Shown: in pieces, positions 9,939 to 20,609 of the stretch
Layout of the letters: each line of letters begins with the position of its first letter
Numbering within the stretch: position 1 is the first letter of the stretch
NCBI GenBank assembly: GCA_036897095.1
Contig: JAYMSP010001598.1
Span: 1-30,473, forward strand
Length of the DNA stretch: 30,473 bases
Direction of reading: 5' to 3'
From: Plantago elongata
Taxonomy: Eukaryota; Streptophyta; Magnoliopsida; Lamiales; Plantaginaceae
Made by a program: the position numbers and the translations under genes
Notes under the pieces: model-generated
The model's database searches: none
What the model was told of the DNA's origin: nothing
The model's input: the letters and a program-made list of their open reading frames with translations, nothing else

Positions 9939-12616
9939 TCATCTGTCCAGCGATGAAAATGACATTCTTTTGGAGCCAACCTCATGTCCATGGATAACAA
10001 TGTTATCTCCAATAGTTGTTTTTTCGTCTAAATCAGAATTAGGCAAAAAGAATGGATCAACCATTTTTCCTACATTATCTTTTTTTAAACTGTCATCAAT
10101 CCCATTGTAGTCCGAATACTGCAAAATATTTGGAATTCCTTTACCGTCCTTAGCAAGGATGCCAAGCTCTAGGTCTATCTTACCATTTTGTTTTATAATG
10201 TGACCATCAAATTTTCTTGTCATGGAATATAAAAGTTCGTTGTCTTCCTCACTCACCCACTCGCGAAAGTTCACGAGTGATTCTGCTCTTTTAGATAACA
10301 AAATCTCCCTCATGTTGTTCAACATCCCTCGGTTATATGGATTTTCTTTTTTTTCATAACGATACCTGAAGTTTTCGTATGTTGTCTGTCATATAAATAT
10401 TTCAATCACGTCATGCTTTCAAGAAGTATATGCACACAAATTAAAAAAATATATATACGACTAACCTGGTTTGTGCATATAAGATATAAGTGGAACGTGC
10501 TAAGCCCGCCAACGAACCACACAACAATAAAACAATATACAATTAAACCACCTAATATAATGTCATCTGACAAGCTCGTCCACAAGCTGGATGGTTCATT
10601 GATAAGTGTCACCAAGGAAAATGTAAACACATATATACACAAGACCGTCGAAGTCGTTATAAACATGATGAAAGTCTGGTAGTTGCGCTGTATCACATCA
10701 ATATATGCAAAAAATTAGTATAATTTTCCATAATATAAAAATTAACATATTAGGGTTTTTTTTTTTTTGAGAAGTACATATTAGTTTCAAATATTCAAAT
10801 AAATGTGCACAAAATTGGTTTGAGAAAAAATGTTTAGTTAGACTTACAAGTCCAATACATTGGCCTACCCATGGACAATGGTGATCGAATCTTTGGACAC
10901 AATTGTTGCAGATTGAACAATGAGAAGCACGTGGTGGGCGGTATAACATACATGTATCACAATATTTTACTTTGACAATATGGCCATTAATAAATATGTC
11001 TTTGGTTCTAGGCAATTTCAAATCACAAGTTGAATTGTTCATCCACTCCATGGATGCAACCGAATTTGCATCAGATTCAGGAGGTCTTGTGTTTCTAGGT
11101 ACAATTCCAGGATTTCTTGCAGATGTCAGGAAGAGAAATAACAAGACCTATAAAACATGTCATACTTATGATGCTAATAATAATCATATAAAAATAAGAT
11201 TAAGATGGGTAATATACATACTCCCTCCGTCCCGATTTCAATTACACACGCGTCCGTATAAAAATTTTAAGAAAAAAATGAATAAAGTAGGAGATATATT
11301 TTTCATTTAAGGAATGGGTATTGAAACAAGGACATTCCAAAATACAAAATAGGTGGTTGGATTCGGGACGGGTGAGTATTTTGCAAGTACTTTGTTAAAA
11401 TACCTACCAACAATGTTAGAGTTATTCCCAAGATTAAGACAATACAACCGTATAATAAATTAACTGTTGGAATCCTCAAAAACATCTTGACACAGAATGT
11501 TATGGCAGGTGCACCGATTAAGAATGCAGATAAAACCATTGACGATCCATCGGGACCAAAAACTAATCTTCCGCCACATAAAAATTTCTGCACAAGGAAT
11601 TTCAGAAAACATTTAAAATAAATATCAAGTACTTTGCAAATAAAATTTATTCAAATACTAGTGATAATAAACAAATGAGGTTTAATATATCATAATTCTA
11701 TACTTTCCCAGAAGCCCATGTGAAGCAAAAAAACTCCACTGAAAATGAATAGATATACAACTCAAAACTATTTTTTTCTTGATCCAGTCTTAGGTTAGTT
11801 ACTACATGTGAATAGTCTCTAAATATTTAAATTAGTAACATGATTGATGGAATAGGAACTATATCATTAGTCCTCTCAAACACTCCATTCGAAGGAAAAT
11901 GAGCACAAAAACAGGAGAAAATTGTGCAATATCTCCTATATCACAAGGACTGCATAATTTCAAAGCTTCAATAATATACTAATATGCTCAACTAAATAAT
12001 TTATTATTATATAAGATAAAAATCTACTGCAAACATAGTCAATTGCGGTGATTGTAAGAACTTCTAATAACACTTTACGCAACCACCTTGAAAAAGGTTC
12101 CAATAAAAAAAAGTGATACTTGCAAACATAGCATAACTACATATAAACTACTGTAAGCCGAGGCAATGCGTCATCAAATTTCACTTATTCTACCATATAT
12201 GTCAATGGAGACGCTTGGAGAGACAATAATACAACTTATATACATGTAACGACTAAAAATAATTATGAATAAATTATCATTGAAAAACACAAAATACACT
12301 CAAAAATTTGAAGTAAATAAATATATTCTATTGTGACATACAATAACTTTGTTCTTATACAAATGGCTCAAAATACAGAGGAAACTGTTAAATGCATGAT
12401 ATGATTAGAGAAATAAGCAAGAACAAAGTATTTTATAAGCAAATGACAACACAAGTCAATTCATGGCATATAACAATAAATATACATTAAAGGGGCAGAA
12501 GAATTAAACGAGGAGATTACATTGCGTCCCTTCCAAATTTGATAAAGCCTTGTGTTGGAAACCATGGTTTTGGAGGATGGGGCAAGATCATCCACTTGAT
12601 GCTTATCCCCACCCAT
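9939..12616 (-). CDS. DHHC-type protein S-acyltransferase (palmitoyltransferase), 5 exons
   Basis: Enzyme that attaches palmitate to protein cysteines at membranes through the DHHC cysteine. Exons, minus strand: 12616-12521, 11587-11408, 11147-10848, 10687-10466 and 10385-9939; all introns are GT-AG and phase 0, giving 414 aa. The start is the ATG at 12616 ([10 protein letters not shown]), followed by [10 protein letters not shown] and, in exon 2, [13 protein letters not shown], the plant family signature. Predicted membrane spans are about 49-69, 79-100, 200-220 and 236-258. The cysteine-rich domain runs from about 155 with DHHC at 180-183, within [12 protein letters not shown]. The TTYE motif (TTxE) is at 267-270 and NPYNRG at 281-286. 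The conserved regions resemble the Arabidopsis PAT01-04 group most; which paralogue is uncertain. Length is normal and no damage is seen. A Stowaway-like fragment sits in intron 2. Confidence 0.95.
11218..11300. repeat. Stowaway-like MITE fragment inside DHHC intron 2
   Basis: The sequence atactccctccgtcccgatt is the typical outer end of plant Stowaway-like MITEs, followed by aattacacacgcgtccg and a-rich sequence. It lies wholly within the intron between exons 2 and 3 of the S-acyltransferase. The other terminus is not obvious, so the copy appears truncated. Confidence 0.6.
11650..12480. other. Intron 1 of the DHHC gene
   Basis: Long AT-rich intron (11588-12520) between the short first exon and exon 2. 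No ORF or recognisable element. First introns of this size are common in plant genes and may hold regulatory sequence, but none was identified. Confidence 0.7.
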
Positions 12617-13130
12617 CAACTCACAACCTAAATCTCTTTTTTGTTTATTCTAAAAATATTACCCTTAAAATATTTTTTCCAGACAAAATGGTTATTGTAA
12701 TTATCTTCCTCCTTTGGGAAGAAATAACCCTTTTGTTGTTATTGCATATTCAAAACGTACATTAACATTTGGAAAATAAAACAAAACAAATGAGATGTTT
12801 AAGGTTTTTGTAAAGATCAAGGAACTAGTTCAAACATGGAGATAATTTTTAAAAAAAAAAGGGCTTTTTTTTTCTTCCTATTTGTTTTCCAGCTACGCCT
12901 GGTTTCTATATCCTCTAGAAACACAATCTTTTTACCCAAAATGGTTTGTGTGTTTCCCAAATGGTGATTCTGAGAAGTTGCAGTGGTTGGTTCTCAAGCA
13001 GTTAAATATTATCCGTAATTTTTTGTGGAAATGTTTCCTTCCTTAAATGAAAATAAATTCTTCATTTTCAATATGAAAAATGACTTGACCCGATCAATTT
13101 ATTTGTGTTGAAAGAATATTTATATGTTAA
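12617..13130 (-). promoter_or_regulatory. Upstream region of the DHHC gene
   Basis: This segment lies directly 5' of the S-acyltransferase start and should contain its promoter and 5' UTR. It is AT-rich with a homopolymer run (aaaaaaaaaagggctttttttt, about 12850). No certain TATA box or 5' UTR boundary could be set by eye. Confidence 0.35.
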
Positions 13131-13139
13131 GTCCTTATT

Positions 13140-13540
13140 ATAGTGAATGAGATAGTTATTACAACTAAAATTAATTTACTACACCACTTAATATATTTAC
13201 TACAAGTGATGTAAGAGAGAAGTTAGTTGCGGAGAGATTAGCAAGAGAGTAGTTTTCTTTACCGTCTTTGTTTTTATTAGTTTTCCTAGAATATTTTTTG
13301 CTTGTTTTGTTCTTTGTGTACTTTGTAGGTATTTTGCAGAACCGCGTTATTGGAGACAAAATGATGCATTTTATATGCATCTACATGATATGGAGTTCCA
13401 ATGTTTTGAACGGGTGCTAGAAGTGGACTCGGAAGACCAAAAATACCCAGAATTGGTGTCAAAGTGCTTATCCGCGTCAACCAGAGTACTTGGCGCATAC
13501 GCCATCAACATAATTGGCGACTCCAATAATGTAAATTGTT
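13140..13540 (+). repeat. Possible gypsy-type LTR/PBS relic
   Basis: The stretch 13330-13535 is less AT-rich than its surroundings and ends in cataattggcgactccaat. The words ttggcgactcc resemble the primer-binding region just inside the 5' LTR of Ogre/Tat-like gypsy elements (tggcgactc...). Upstream, a T-rich ttcctagaatattttttgcttg could be a polyadenylation/R region. No gag or pol follows, so it would be a solo or truncated LTR. Short ORFs on both strands here are not recognisable proteins. Confidence 0.35.
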
Positions 13541-13775
13541 TGTCGATGTTGATTTTCTAATTCGTTTCTTTCTCTTTTTCACTATGAGTTTGATCAGAAG
13601 GCAATTGTATTCATTATCTTCTTTAAATCTTTTGCACTCAACCTAGAACTTGTTCAAGGTAATTATCTACTTATTACTGGAGGTAATTGAACCGTTCTTT
13701 CTTGTAATCGACAATTGATATTTATTTGGGAGAATGTTCATACTATTTCTACGGATTGAATTCAAGATTCTTTAG

Positions 13776-13930
13776 TAGAAACTCTATATATGACTAAACT
13801 TTCTATAATCATAAAAATTTACAGTCCCAACTAGTGTATAAAGGCTTTAGAAAACCCTCTATTTAGGAATAAACTCTCTATTAGTAATAATTTTGTTCGG
13901 TCCTGACAATATGACTGTATAGAGTTTTTA
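13776..13930. repeat. 155-bp MITE with 13-bp terminal inverted repeats
   Basis: The left end tagaaactctata (13776-13788) and right end tatagagttttta (13918-13930) are inverted repeats with 12 of 13 matches. The interior includes cagtcccaactagtgtataa and ggaataaactctctattagtaata. A related, more diverged copy with the same interior words lies at about 20610-20770. Non-autonomous and non-coding. Confidence 0.7.
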
Positions 13931-14059
13931 CAGTATTTACCTAGGATTTGTGATGCAATTTGGTAAAATTTGTATCAAACTCTTGATTCTTGGTATTTAG
14001 TTATTGATTATGTTATTTATATGTTCGCATATGATATTAATTATGTCTATGTATATTAT

Positions 14060-14364
14060 GGCTCTGTTTAGCAAAACTAGCTTAAAAGCTAGCTGGTAAC
14101 TGAAAAGGTAGTTGGTAGCTGGTCATGTAGTTTTTTTTTCAACAAGCTAACTTGATTAGCTTTTCAAACAAGCTAGCTGAAAAAGGTAGTTGGTAGCTAG
14201 TCATGTAGCTTTTTTTTCAACAAGCTAACTTGATTAGTTTGTCAAACCCGCTAGCTTTTTAGCTAGCCTGTTTAAAAAACTGTGCGTTCACGTAATGAGC
14301 TTTTTATTAAAAAAAAACTCATAAAGCTGAAAAACTAACTGAAAATTTAGTGGTAAACATGACC
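14060..14364. repeat. 305-bp MITE with internal 78-bp duplication
   Basis: Ends are ggctctgtttagca (left) and the inverse of ggtcatgtttacca (right), 10 of 14 matching, flanked on both sides by tat, a possible 3-bp target-site duplication. Inside, a 78-bp unit (aggtagttggtagct...caagctaacttgattag) occurs twice in tandem, from 14106 and from 14184. Palindromic gctagc words are abundant (aaaagctagc, gctagctttttagctagc), so a transcript could fold strongly. Terminus and 3-bp duplication fit a PIF/Harbinger (Tourist-like) origin, which is an inference. Confidence 0.65.
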
Positions 14365-14787
14365 TATAAGTAGCTATTTTTTATTAAACACGTATGTGGT
14401 CATGTGTGATGCGTTTTTTCGTCGAGAGGATTATGCAATCTATTTATCACAAAAACGTCAAGAGGTTGAATATCCTTGGGTTCGTTGCAAGTACATAACT
14501 ACATTAGCTTATTAATTATAGCTTAGTGAAATTGACGCCTTAATGTTAGTTATATGTTTTGTAGAACAATACCGATTAGTTCATTGTCAAAGTCCTTCGT
14601 ACATTCTGATATAAGGTGTCTAGCTTGATTTATGTCACCACATCATAATTTCCTCTTATATATCTGTCTCACGAGTTAATTTGATTTCTTGTTATTCAAC
14701 ATCGTAGTTAGAATATCATTATGATGTCAAAGCAAACCAAATTGTTGCGCTTTTCATACAATTGTGAAGTTAGTTTGGATCATCCTT

Positions 14788-15720
14788 CTAATCCACACAA
14801 GGTAAGGTATACAATGGGATGTTCTTTTTCAGTGCTGTGTTTAAAGTACGAACTTCCAGATCAATCAGATTATCAGAATGTCCAGAATACTTGATCCACT
14901 GATGCCAACTATTGTAAATAATCGATTGATGATCCAGTATTCCAGTTGCACAAATGCGGTTTTTGGTCATGGAAGTTAGAAGATTCTTAAAAGATCATGT
15001 AATTAGAATGACAAGGTGTAGATCAAACAATGAAGAACACTCTAAAGACAGGTTTTCTTGAAAAGCCTCTTACTGGATAACCTAGGAGATAATACACATA
15101 ATAAGAGGTTTGTGGATGACTAGCCATCCTGGTTGTCACCACAATAGTTTCACATATCATACAAGCCAAAGCAACAAAGAGCACATGTCCTAAACTATTG
15201 TTGTTGCCTAGGGGGAACAAATTCAAGGTTTGGCAATCTAGGATATTACAAATGCAGTTTCTTCCAGTATTTGAGAACAAATCTGCCTTTTGATTAGCTT
15301 CCCAGTATGTCGCGAATTCAAAGTCTTTCAATATTTCTTACCGAGCTTTTGATGTCAAGCAGTACGTCCTCCTGCACAGATGTATTGCCTTGATATTCCT
15401 GCAAAGAACATAAACTTACATGTTGTGAGTTCGTGTATTAATAATTTGAGAATATGGAGACATAGAGCTAATTCCTAGTTTGATTGCCTAAGTTCAGCAA
15501 TATTGTTGTCCAATATCGCCATTAAGTATTAAGTAGCTAATGCCTGAATGAAATTTCCATAATCATCTCGGAAAAATGCATATCAACCCAGCATGACCTA
15601 GCAAATCTAGAGCAGATCCATCCACATTATTAAGACAAATAACCTAGTGAAGGTCTCGTCCACTGGCAAGGAACCTTAGTTTGTAGCAAGTCTGGTTTGA
15701 TTGATGGAGATTTTTAAGTT
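14788..15720 (-). pseudogene. Decayed LINE-type RNase H remnant
   Basis: Minus-strand reading across shifting frames gives pieces of an RNase H-like domain in the right order. About 15645-15540 yields DGSALDLLGHAG, then IFRDDYGNFIQALATYL, then residues ending in an AEL-like position. About 15320-15260 yields FATYWEANQKADLFSNTGRN, matching the REANQ-AD-LA motif near the domain's end. Several frameshifts and stops separate them. Such RNase H domains follow reverse transcriptase in plant LINEs. A 60-codon ORF (14970-14788) further downstream is not recognised. Confidence 0.6.
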
Positions 15721-15900
15721 TGCTGGCAGACACATGAGGCAAAAGTCTACATTTAATTACATGCCTATAAATAAAGGTTAAACCCATAGCTCACTCACCA
15801 CATTTATGAATGAGTTATTGATATTGAAAATTGAGAGTTTCACTCTCCAAATTCTCTTAATTCTTGTAGGCTATTGAAGTCTAATTCAGTAATTCGCCCC
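15703..15900 (+). repeat. LTR-like or TRIM-like sequence with TATA box
   Basis: A run beginning tgatggagatttttaagttt is followed by a clear TATA element (tataaataaagg, 15766-15777), then cccatagctcactcacc and gagagtttcactctccaaattctc. This order (U3, TATA, R with inverted gagagt/actctc) resembles short LTRs of copia or TRIM elements. No second LTR or primer-binding site was found. Confidence 0.35.
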
Positions 15901-15999
15901 ATATTTCTCTGCTTCGTCTAATATTCATCCCCTTTCTCATGCGTCCCTCACTCCCTCTCCATTTATCTCTATTCTAAAATTGGCATCTTTATTGCTGAG

Positions 16000-17220
16000 A
16001 AAGACTCAATAGTGTTGGTAGGCTCGTGGGGGCACCAAATCATCTTTCACCAGTCAGCAAAGGGAAAATTACCCCATATCTTGATATGCTAAATTTTGAT
16101 GCCCAAAACTTGTCAACTGTAAGTTGCCAGCCACCTTGTGTCATATAACATGATAATTCTACTGCTGCTAAAACAGCAGATTTTCCCTGTAAATAGTTAG
16201 CATATATAACTACGATTACGGGAGGTTTGCAAATTGCAGTTTTTAAACAGGTTGAGATGTTACCACATTTTATTCAAGGCAAACAGACCTGAGACGGGCA
16301 CATCAACCAAGATCCCGACCTATGAAAGGGTTACTTTGAAATATTATGGGTAGATCACAAATGATCAAAAGTACCCCATGGTTAAGGTCGGAACATTTAA
16401 TGTCTCACCCAACCCAGCAGCGAATGCTCTATCTATCACACTCCATGACCAGTGCAAAGTGTCAATAATGTAGATACATGGCATAGAGTGGTGGTACAAA
16501 GATCTTATGCTACCGAACACCTATGGTCAAAGCATAATTACTATAAGCATGAATTATATATTAGCTATGTTCCCAAAGTATTCTAACTCATTAGTGATAT
16601 TATCTTTATTACTCAGTAGTGCCTAATTGTTGATATGCTATATTAACCTCATTTAATTGTAGAAAACAATAATTTACTTAAAACGAAACAAGCATCACTC
16701 TGTATCTGATGTGAATGTAATTTACTTGTAGTTGCACTATGCTTTACCAAGCATAAATTTTTGATCGAACATCCTTATCACATCTTCTTTGTCAGAAAGT
16801 ATTGTGTGGAAACATAGGAGAGTATGACCCAGTGGGATACAAAATAAATCGGCAAATAATTCCCCAGAACAGAAGCACCGTAAAAGTAAGATCACCAATA
16901 TTACAATCTGGCATCTCCAGATTAGACTAAAAAACCACCAAGAACTGAATATTCCATTCTAATTCCATCTGTAATCCTGATTTACTACGTAACACTAGCA
17001 CATAAGTTATTCCAAATTGTGAATGTAATGGAGCTTAAATTACCGAGAAGCCTAGAGCAACCCACAGACTGTGTGATGGCAACAAGCATAAATTTCAAGA
17101 AAAATTAGACACCTGATGGTAACTAGATAGTAATTGATGGAAAAATGAAAATATGTGAAAAAATACTAACGCTGATAATTCACATTTAATTCAATTTATA
17201 AACAAAATACTAACCGATTC
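16000..17220. other. Intergenic, downstream of SUVH
   Basis: About 1.2 kb with no ORF of note; it should contain the 3' UTR and terminator of the minus-strand SUVH gene near 17.0-17.26 kb. No repeat boundary or RNA gene recognised. Confidence 0.45.
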
Positions 17221-17263
17221 AGGTCTTTAAGCAATAAAATCCATTTGGAGCAGCATGGTCTTG

Positions 17264-19324
17264 TCAATAGAAATACCCTTTGCATTTCACAGATCCACAC
17301 AGGCACCTTTGTTTTCCTTTGTCTTGTTTGTCGGAAGAAACCAAACCATAATCAAGTGTCAGCTCTTGCATGGGAGGAATGTGACGGAAGGCAAAAAGAG
17401 CAATATGTAGATAGGACTGATTGTTATTCTCACGTAAAACAGGCTGCCAGTATACGTTTGGTGAACAACTATGGTTCATAAAGCGAGAAACATTTCCACA
17501 GATTTTAGCACTAACAACGAGAGGGAAAGGTGCTTTATGAAAGCCAGTGGTATCATCACTAACACCTGGTAGAGGCTCAAAGTAGCGAGTGGCATCAAAG
17601 ATATAATTATTATCATTAGCAACACCGAAATCATCTGAAGTAAATGCTTCCCCTGCATACTCACAAATAAAACTTCCGGCACGAATTCCATCCCAGGACC
17701 TCAGACCCCAGCCTCTATTTCTTGTTTTGAAAACCTCGAGCCTGGCTTTGACACCTCCTTGGGACATACGACTTCGACAATTTGGAGGACATGTACAGGC
17801 CAGTCCACACTCATATATTAGAAGTTTGTCAGTCAAAAGAACCCCAAGTGAGGAATAAGGAGGGCAAAGATCATTTCTTGGGTTACAGGGGCAATTGGCA
17901 TCCCCAGGTTGGCATCCTTTTACGCAGTGACAGCCAACAGTAGGTTTTGGTGAAGGAAAGGGTTTTGAATATTTGAGAGTGGAAACGTAAGTGAAATGAG
18001 AAGGTCCCTTTTCACGATCTACCTCATTCACAAGAGCAACAGGTAGACTCTCAGCACCATTAGTCAAATCGGGAAGGATAACACTAGGTCGAGCAGCAGT
18101 TCCATCCTTCCATTGTTGAATTGATTTCCATAACGAGAAAGCTTCAGGCTGCCCAGGTACCCTCACCAGCTTATACTTAAAAACATTGCACCCAGACTTG
18201 TTTTCTTCAGCCCATGATTCCTGAATTTTGTACAGACCATCATATACATATATCTTACTACCAGCTGCCATGATATCCTTTATCCCCCTTATAACTCTCA
18301 CGTCATTGGCTCGATGCAGACTCTTCTCTAGAGCAAGATTTCCTCTTTCAAGTTTCTGATCGAACATTTTTCCATCTCTTCTCTGAACTCCACCCTGACC
18401 ACTGTAAACTAACATGTTGCAATCATTACCATCATCATCATATCCCCCAGACGACACTATGCTAACAGCTACAGGTTCTTCCTCCTTATTCACTTTTACT
18501 GTCATGTAATCTATTCCAGCCATACTTGGAGCATGAAGGCCCACAAGGCAAAGTTCCATTCTGAAGAAGAAAATATCACCAACTTCTATCCCAGGTACAT
18601 GTCCTACCCTCTTTGAATTATTTGTCCTGATTCCTTTGGTCATCAACAGATTGGAAGCTTTGAGGTCCGGACGTCGGGCAAGACCAGGAAAAGGATCACT
18701 TGCATCGTCGAGTTGAGTAAGCTTTCTACGTAGCATATCATAGACCTTGAGCACAGATGCCACCGTATCCTTATCACCATTACTTTTTCTAAATTCATCA
18801 TACTCCTTGAGCTTACACGATGTTAAAATGGCATTAACTACTGGCTCCACATCGAACGGTTTGGCATTCGCAGCATGGGCAGCAGCTCTCCTCCTCCTAA
18901 GCTCCCGAGCACTCAACTTCTCCGAACCATCACCACCTTTCCCATCCCCATTTACTCCTCCATCAGCATCCATAGGTACAGATCTCGACGCACGAGCTTT
19001 AAAGGCCCTCTTAGACCCATTGGCTTGTGGCATAGGGGTCCTAAATGAATTCAAAGGAACCGGAGCTGGTATACTACTACTGCTACCAAAACGGTCATTC
19101 CCTTGTGCAGCAGCTGCATCACTTGATGCCAGAAAGGGGTAAAATGGTTGCACCCCAGGCGGAAAAGGACCTGATGGTGGTACGCATACAAACGGTGTGG
19201 GTTGGGGAGTTGTAACACTAGAGTTACCAGGTGGAGTCGGGAAAAGCGGGACAAGACATCTTAATGGCCTAATATCATAAACCCTAGACTTATCGATTGG
19301 TTCAGAACCCATTCCTTGATCCAT
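17264..19324 (-). CDS. SUVH1: SUVH1/SUVH3-type histone H3K9 methyltransferase (SRA, pre-SET, SET, post-SET)
   Basis: Nuclear chromatin protein of 686 aa in one uninterrupted exon, as usual for plant SUVH genes. The N-terminus is proline-rich with VCVPPSGPFPPGVQPFYPF (46-64), typical of the SUVH1/SUVH3 clade. A basic RELRRRR-like stretch is at about 140-146. The SRA/YDG domain, which binds methylated DNA, is at about 240-390 (VGHVPGIEVGD at 240-250). Pre-SET cysteines run from C465 to C516. SET begins at about 527, with NHSC at 617-620 and DYG at 658-660. The post-SET triad is C674, C676 and C681 (CLC...C). All metal-binding and catalytic motifs are present. In Arabidopsis SUVH1 and SUVH3 bind methylated promoters and, with DNAJ partners, favour expression. 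Assignment between SUVH1 and SUVH3 is not settled here. Confidence 0.96.
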   Translation of the reverse strand: MDQGMGSEPIDKSRVYDIRPLRCLVPLFPTPPGNSSVTTPQPTPFVCVPPSGPFPPGVQPFYPFLASSDAAAAQGNDRFGSSSSIPAPVPLNSFRTPMPQANGSKRAFKARASRSVPMDADGGVNGDGKGGDGSEKLSARELRRRRAAAHAANAKPFDVEPVVNAILTSCKLKEYDEFRKSNGDKDTVASVLKVYDMLRRKLTQLDDASDPFPGLARRPDLKASNLLMTKGIRTNNSKRVGHVPGIEVGDIFFFRMELCLVGLHAPSMAGIDYMTVKVNKEEEPVAVSIVSSGGYDDDGNDCNMLVYSGQGGVQRRDGKMFDQKLERGNLALEKSLHRANDVRVIRGIKDIMAAGSKIYVYDGLYKIQESWAEENKSGCNVFKYKLVRVPGQPEAFSLWKSIQQWKDGTAARPSVILPDLTNGAESLPVALVNEVDREKGPSHFTYVSTLKYSKPFPSPKPTVGCHCVKGCQPGDANCPCNPRNDLCPPYSSLGVLLTDKLLIYECGLACTCPPNCRSRMSQGGVKARLEVFKTRNRGWGLRSWDGIRAGSFICEYAGEAFTSDDFGVANDNNYIFDATRYFEPLPGVSDDTTGFHKAPFPLVVSAKICGNVSRFMNHSCSPNVYWQPVLRENNNQSYLHIALFAFRHIPPMQELTLDYGLVSSDKQDKGKQRCLCGSVKCKGYFY

Positions 19325-19472
19325 CTATCAACTGATTTCTTGTTTGCCTTTTGTTCTTTTTTTTGTTCCTTGAGAGAGCTAGAACAATTTAGATGACAAC
19401 TATGAATCTACAGCAACATTTGACCAAATAAAACACAACAAATAGACCAAAATGGTGGCATGTAACGAGTTT

Positions 19473-19795
19473 CCTGCAACACACACAAGAACAAAATCAG
19501 AGATAGTACCTTTCCAAATGCACAGAAAAAACCCTAGAAGGAAAACTTGAAGGAAACAAGAGCGGAATGAGACATGCAAATGAATAAACGAAGAGAGTGA
19601 ATTGGATAGATCTGAGAGAGAAGATTAAAAGAAACAGGTATTTATAATTTGTAAGCAATCGAATAGATCAGAAACTCAATTTGGTGAAGAAATGGAAATG
19701 GAAGTAGAGTGAAGAAATACCTGAACAGAGCAGAGCAGAGCAGAGAAATGCCGTGCGTTTGTTTCGTGAGTGACCGGAAAGTGAACGCTCGTTTT
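19473..19795 (-). promoter_or_regulatory. 5' UTR and probable UTR intron of the SUVH gene
   Basis: Upstream of the SUVH start, a pyrimidine-rich leader of repeated ctctg units (plus 19721-19745) ends at a consensus-like donor, ttcag|gtatttc (intron begins at 19720). A good acceptor, tgtgtgttgcag|gaaactcg, lies at 19474-19475. Thus an intron of about 245 bp probably interrupts the 5' UTR, a common layout for intronless SUVH coding regions. The transcription start is not fixed. Confidence 0.55.
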
Positions 19796-19938
19796 ACATA
19801 ACATTTTCATTTTGACATGTGTCCCTCGTCTCAACAAAATTAAAGTCCCAATGTTACTACAACATTTTCACGGTCAAATCATAATCTAATTTAATGACAA
19901 GTGACTTTTAAAAAGTAATATAATAGAAATTAATTAAG

Positions 19939-20049
19939 TCCTGTTTCTTATACCGCGGAGTGGCCATATCTCCAATCAAATTGAACATTTTGTGAAAAAA
20001 TTTAAATTCAATTGAAAAAGTCCACTCAAATTCTATACCAACCTAAATT
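19939..20049 (+). repeat. Short interspersed repeat, copy 4
   Basis: Same family as 386-487, 4036-4146 and 5079-5199, oriented as copy 3. It reads cctgtttcttataccgcgg, then ccaatcaaattgaacatttt, attcaattgaaaaagtccac and ends ctataccaacctaaatt. Its right end is contained in the adjacent tandem duplication. Confidence 0.8.
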
Positions 20050-20240
20050 GTATAAGAAAAGATTGAACTGACGATGTTCATAAATGTAATTCTACTAAGT
20101 CGATTCCCGTTGGAAGCGAGTTTATATTTTAAAATTCTATACCAATCAGTCCCTAAATTGTATAAGAAAAGATTGAACTGATGATGTTCATAAATGTAAT
20201 TCTACTAAGTCGATTCTCGTTGAAAGCGAGTTTATATTTT
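20027..20240. repeat. 110-bp tandem duplication
   Basis: Two head-to-tail units with a period of 110 bp: the word tataagaaaagattgaactga begins at 20051 and again at 20161. Identity is high across cataaatgtaattctactaa and gcgagtttatatttt. The second unit keeps ccaatcagtccctaaatt where the first has a 6-base deletion. The unit includes the right end of the interspersed repeat, so the duplication followed that insertion. Confidence 0.9.
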
Positions 20241-20609
20241 AATGCATGAGTATACCAGACTTTAACCAAGTCAAAGGCTTGTCCTGAGCAATTTCTATAT
20301 ATAGGAGCATGTTTACTTAGTGCCTAGTTTACTTGGATACTTCAGTATCGACATGACAAGTATACTATGTTCAAGACAACCCGACAAAAAATGATTTAAC
20401 CACTTACCTCATTTTATAGGTGGATCTACTTAAAGATTCTAGTACTACCGAATCTTTTCAAGCTCTATTTCGATTTCCGAGGTCAAGTACTTCCATTTTC
20501 ACGCGTTTTATAACATACTTTGTTTGTGGCTAAACACGTATTATGTGTGACAAAATATGTTTGATTTGATCCGCTTTAAAATAGTTACTCTTTTGGAGAT
20601 TTGTTACTA

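Noticed and set aside
10413..11310. Plus-strand ORFs of 89 and 112 codons
   Set aside because: Antisense to DHHC exons 3 and 4.
17476..17691. ORF on the minus strand
   Set aside because: It is an alternative frame inside the SET domain of the SUVH gene.
18747..19142. 131-codon plus-strand ORF
   Set aside because: Antisense shadow of the SUVH N-terminal coding region; serine/alanine-rich because the opposite strand is proline/glycine-rich.
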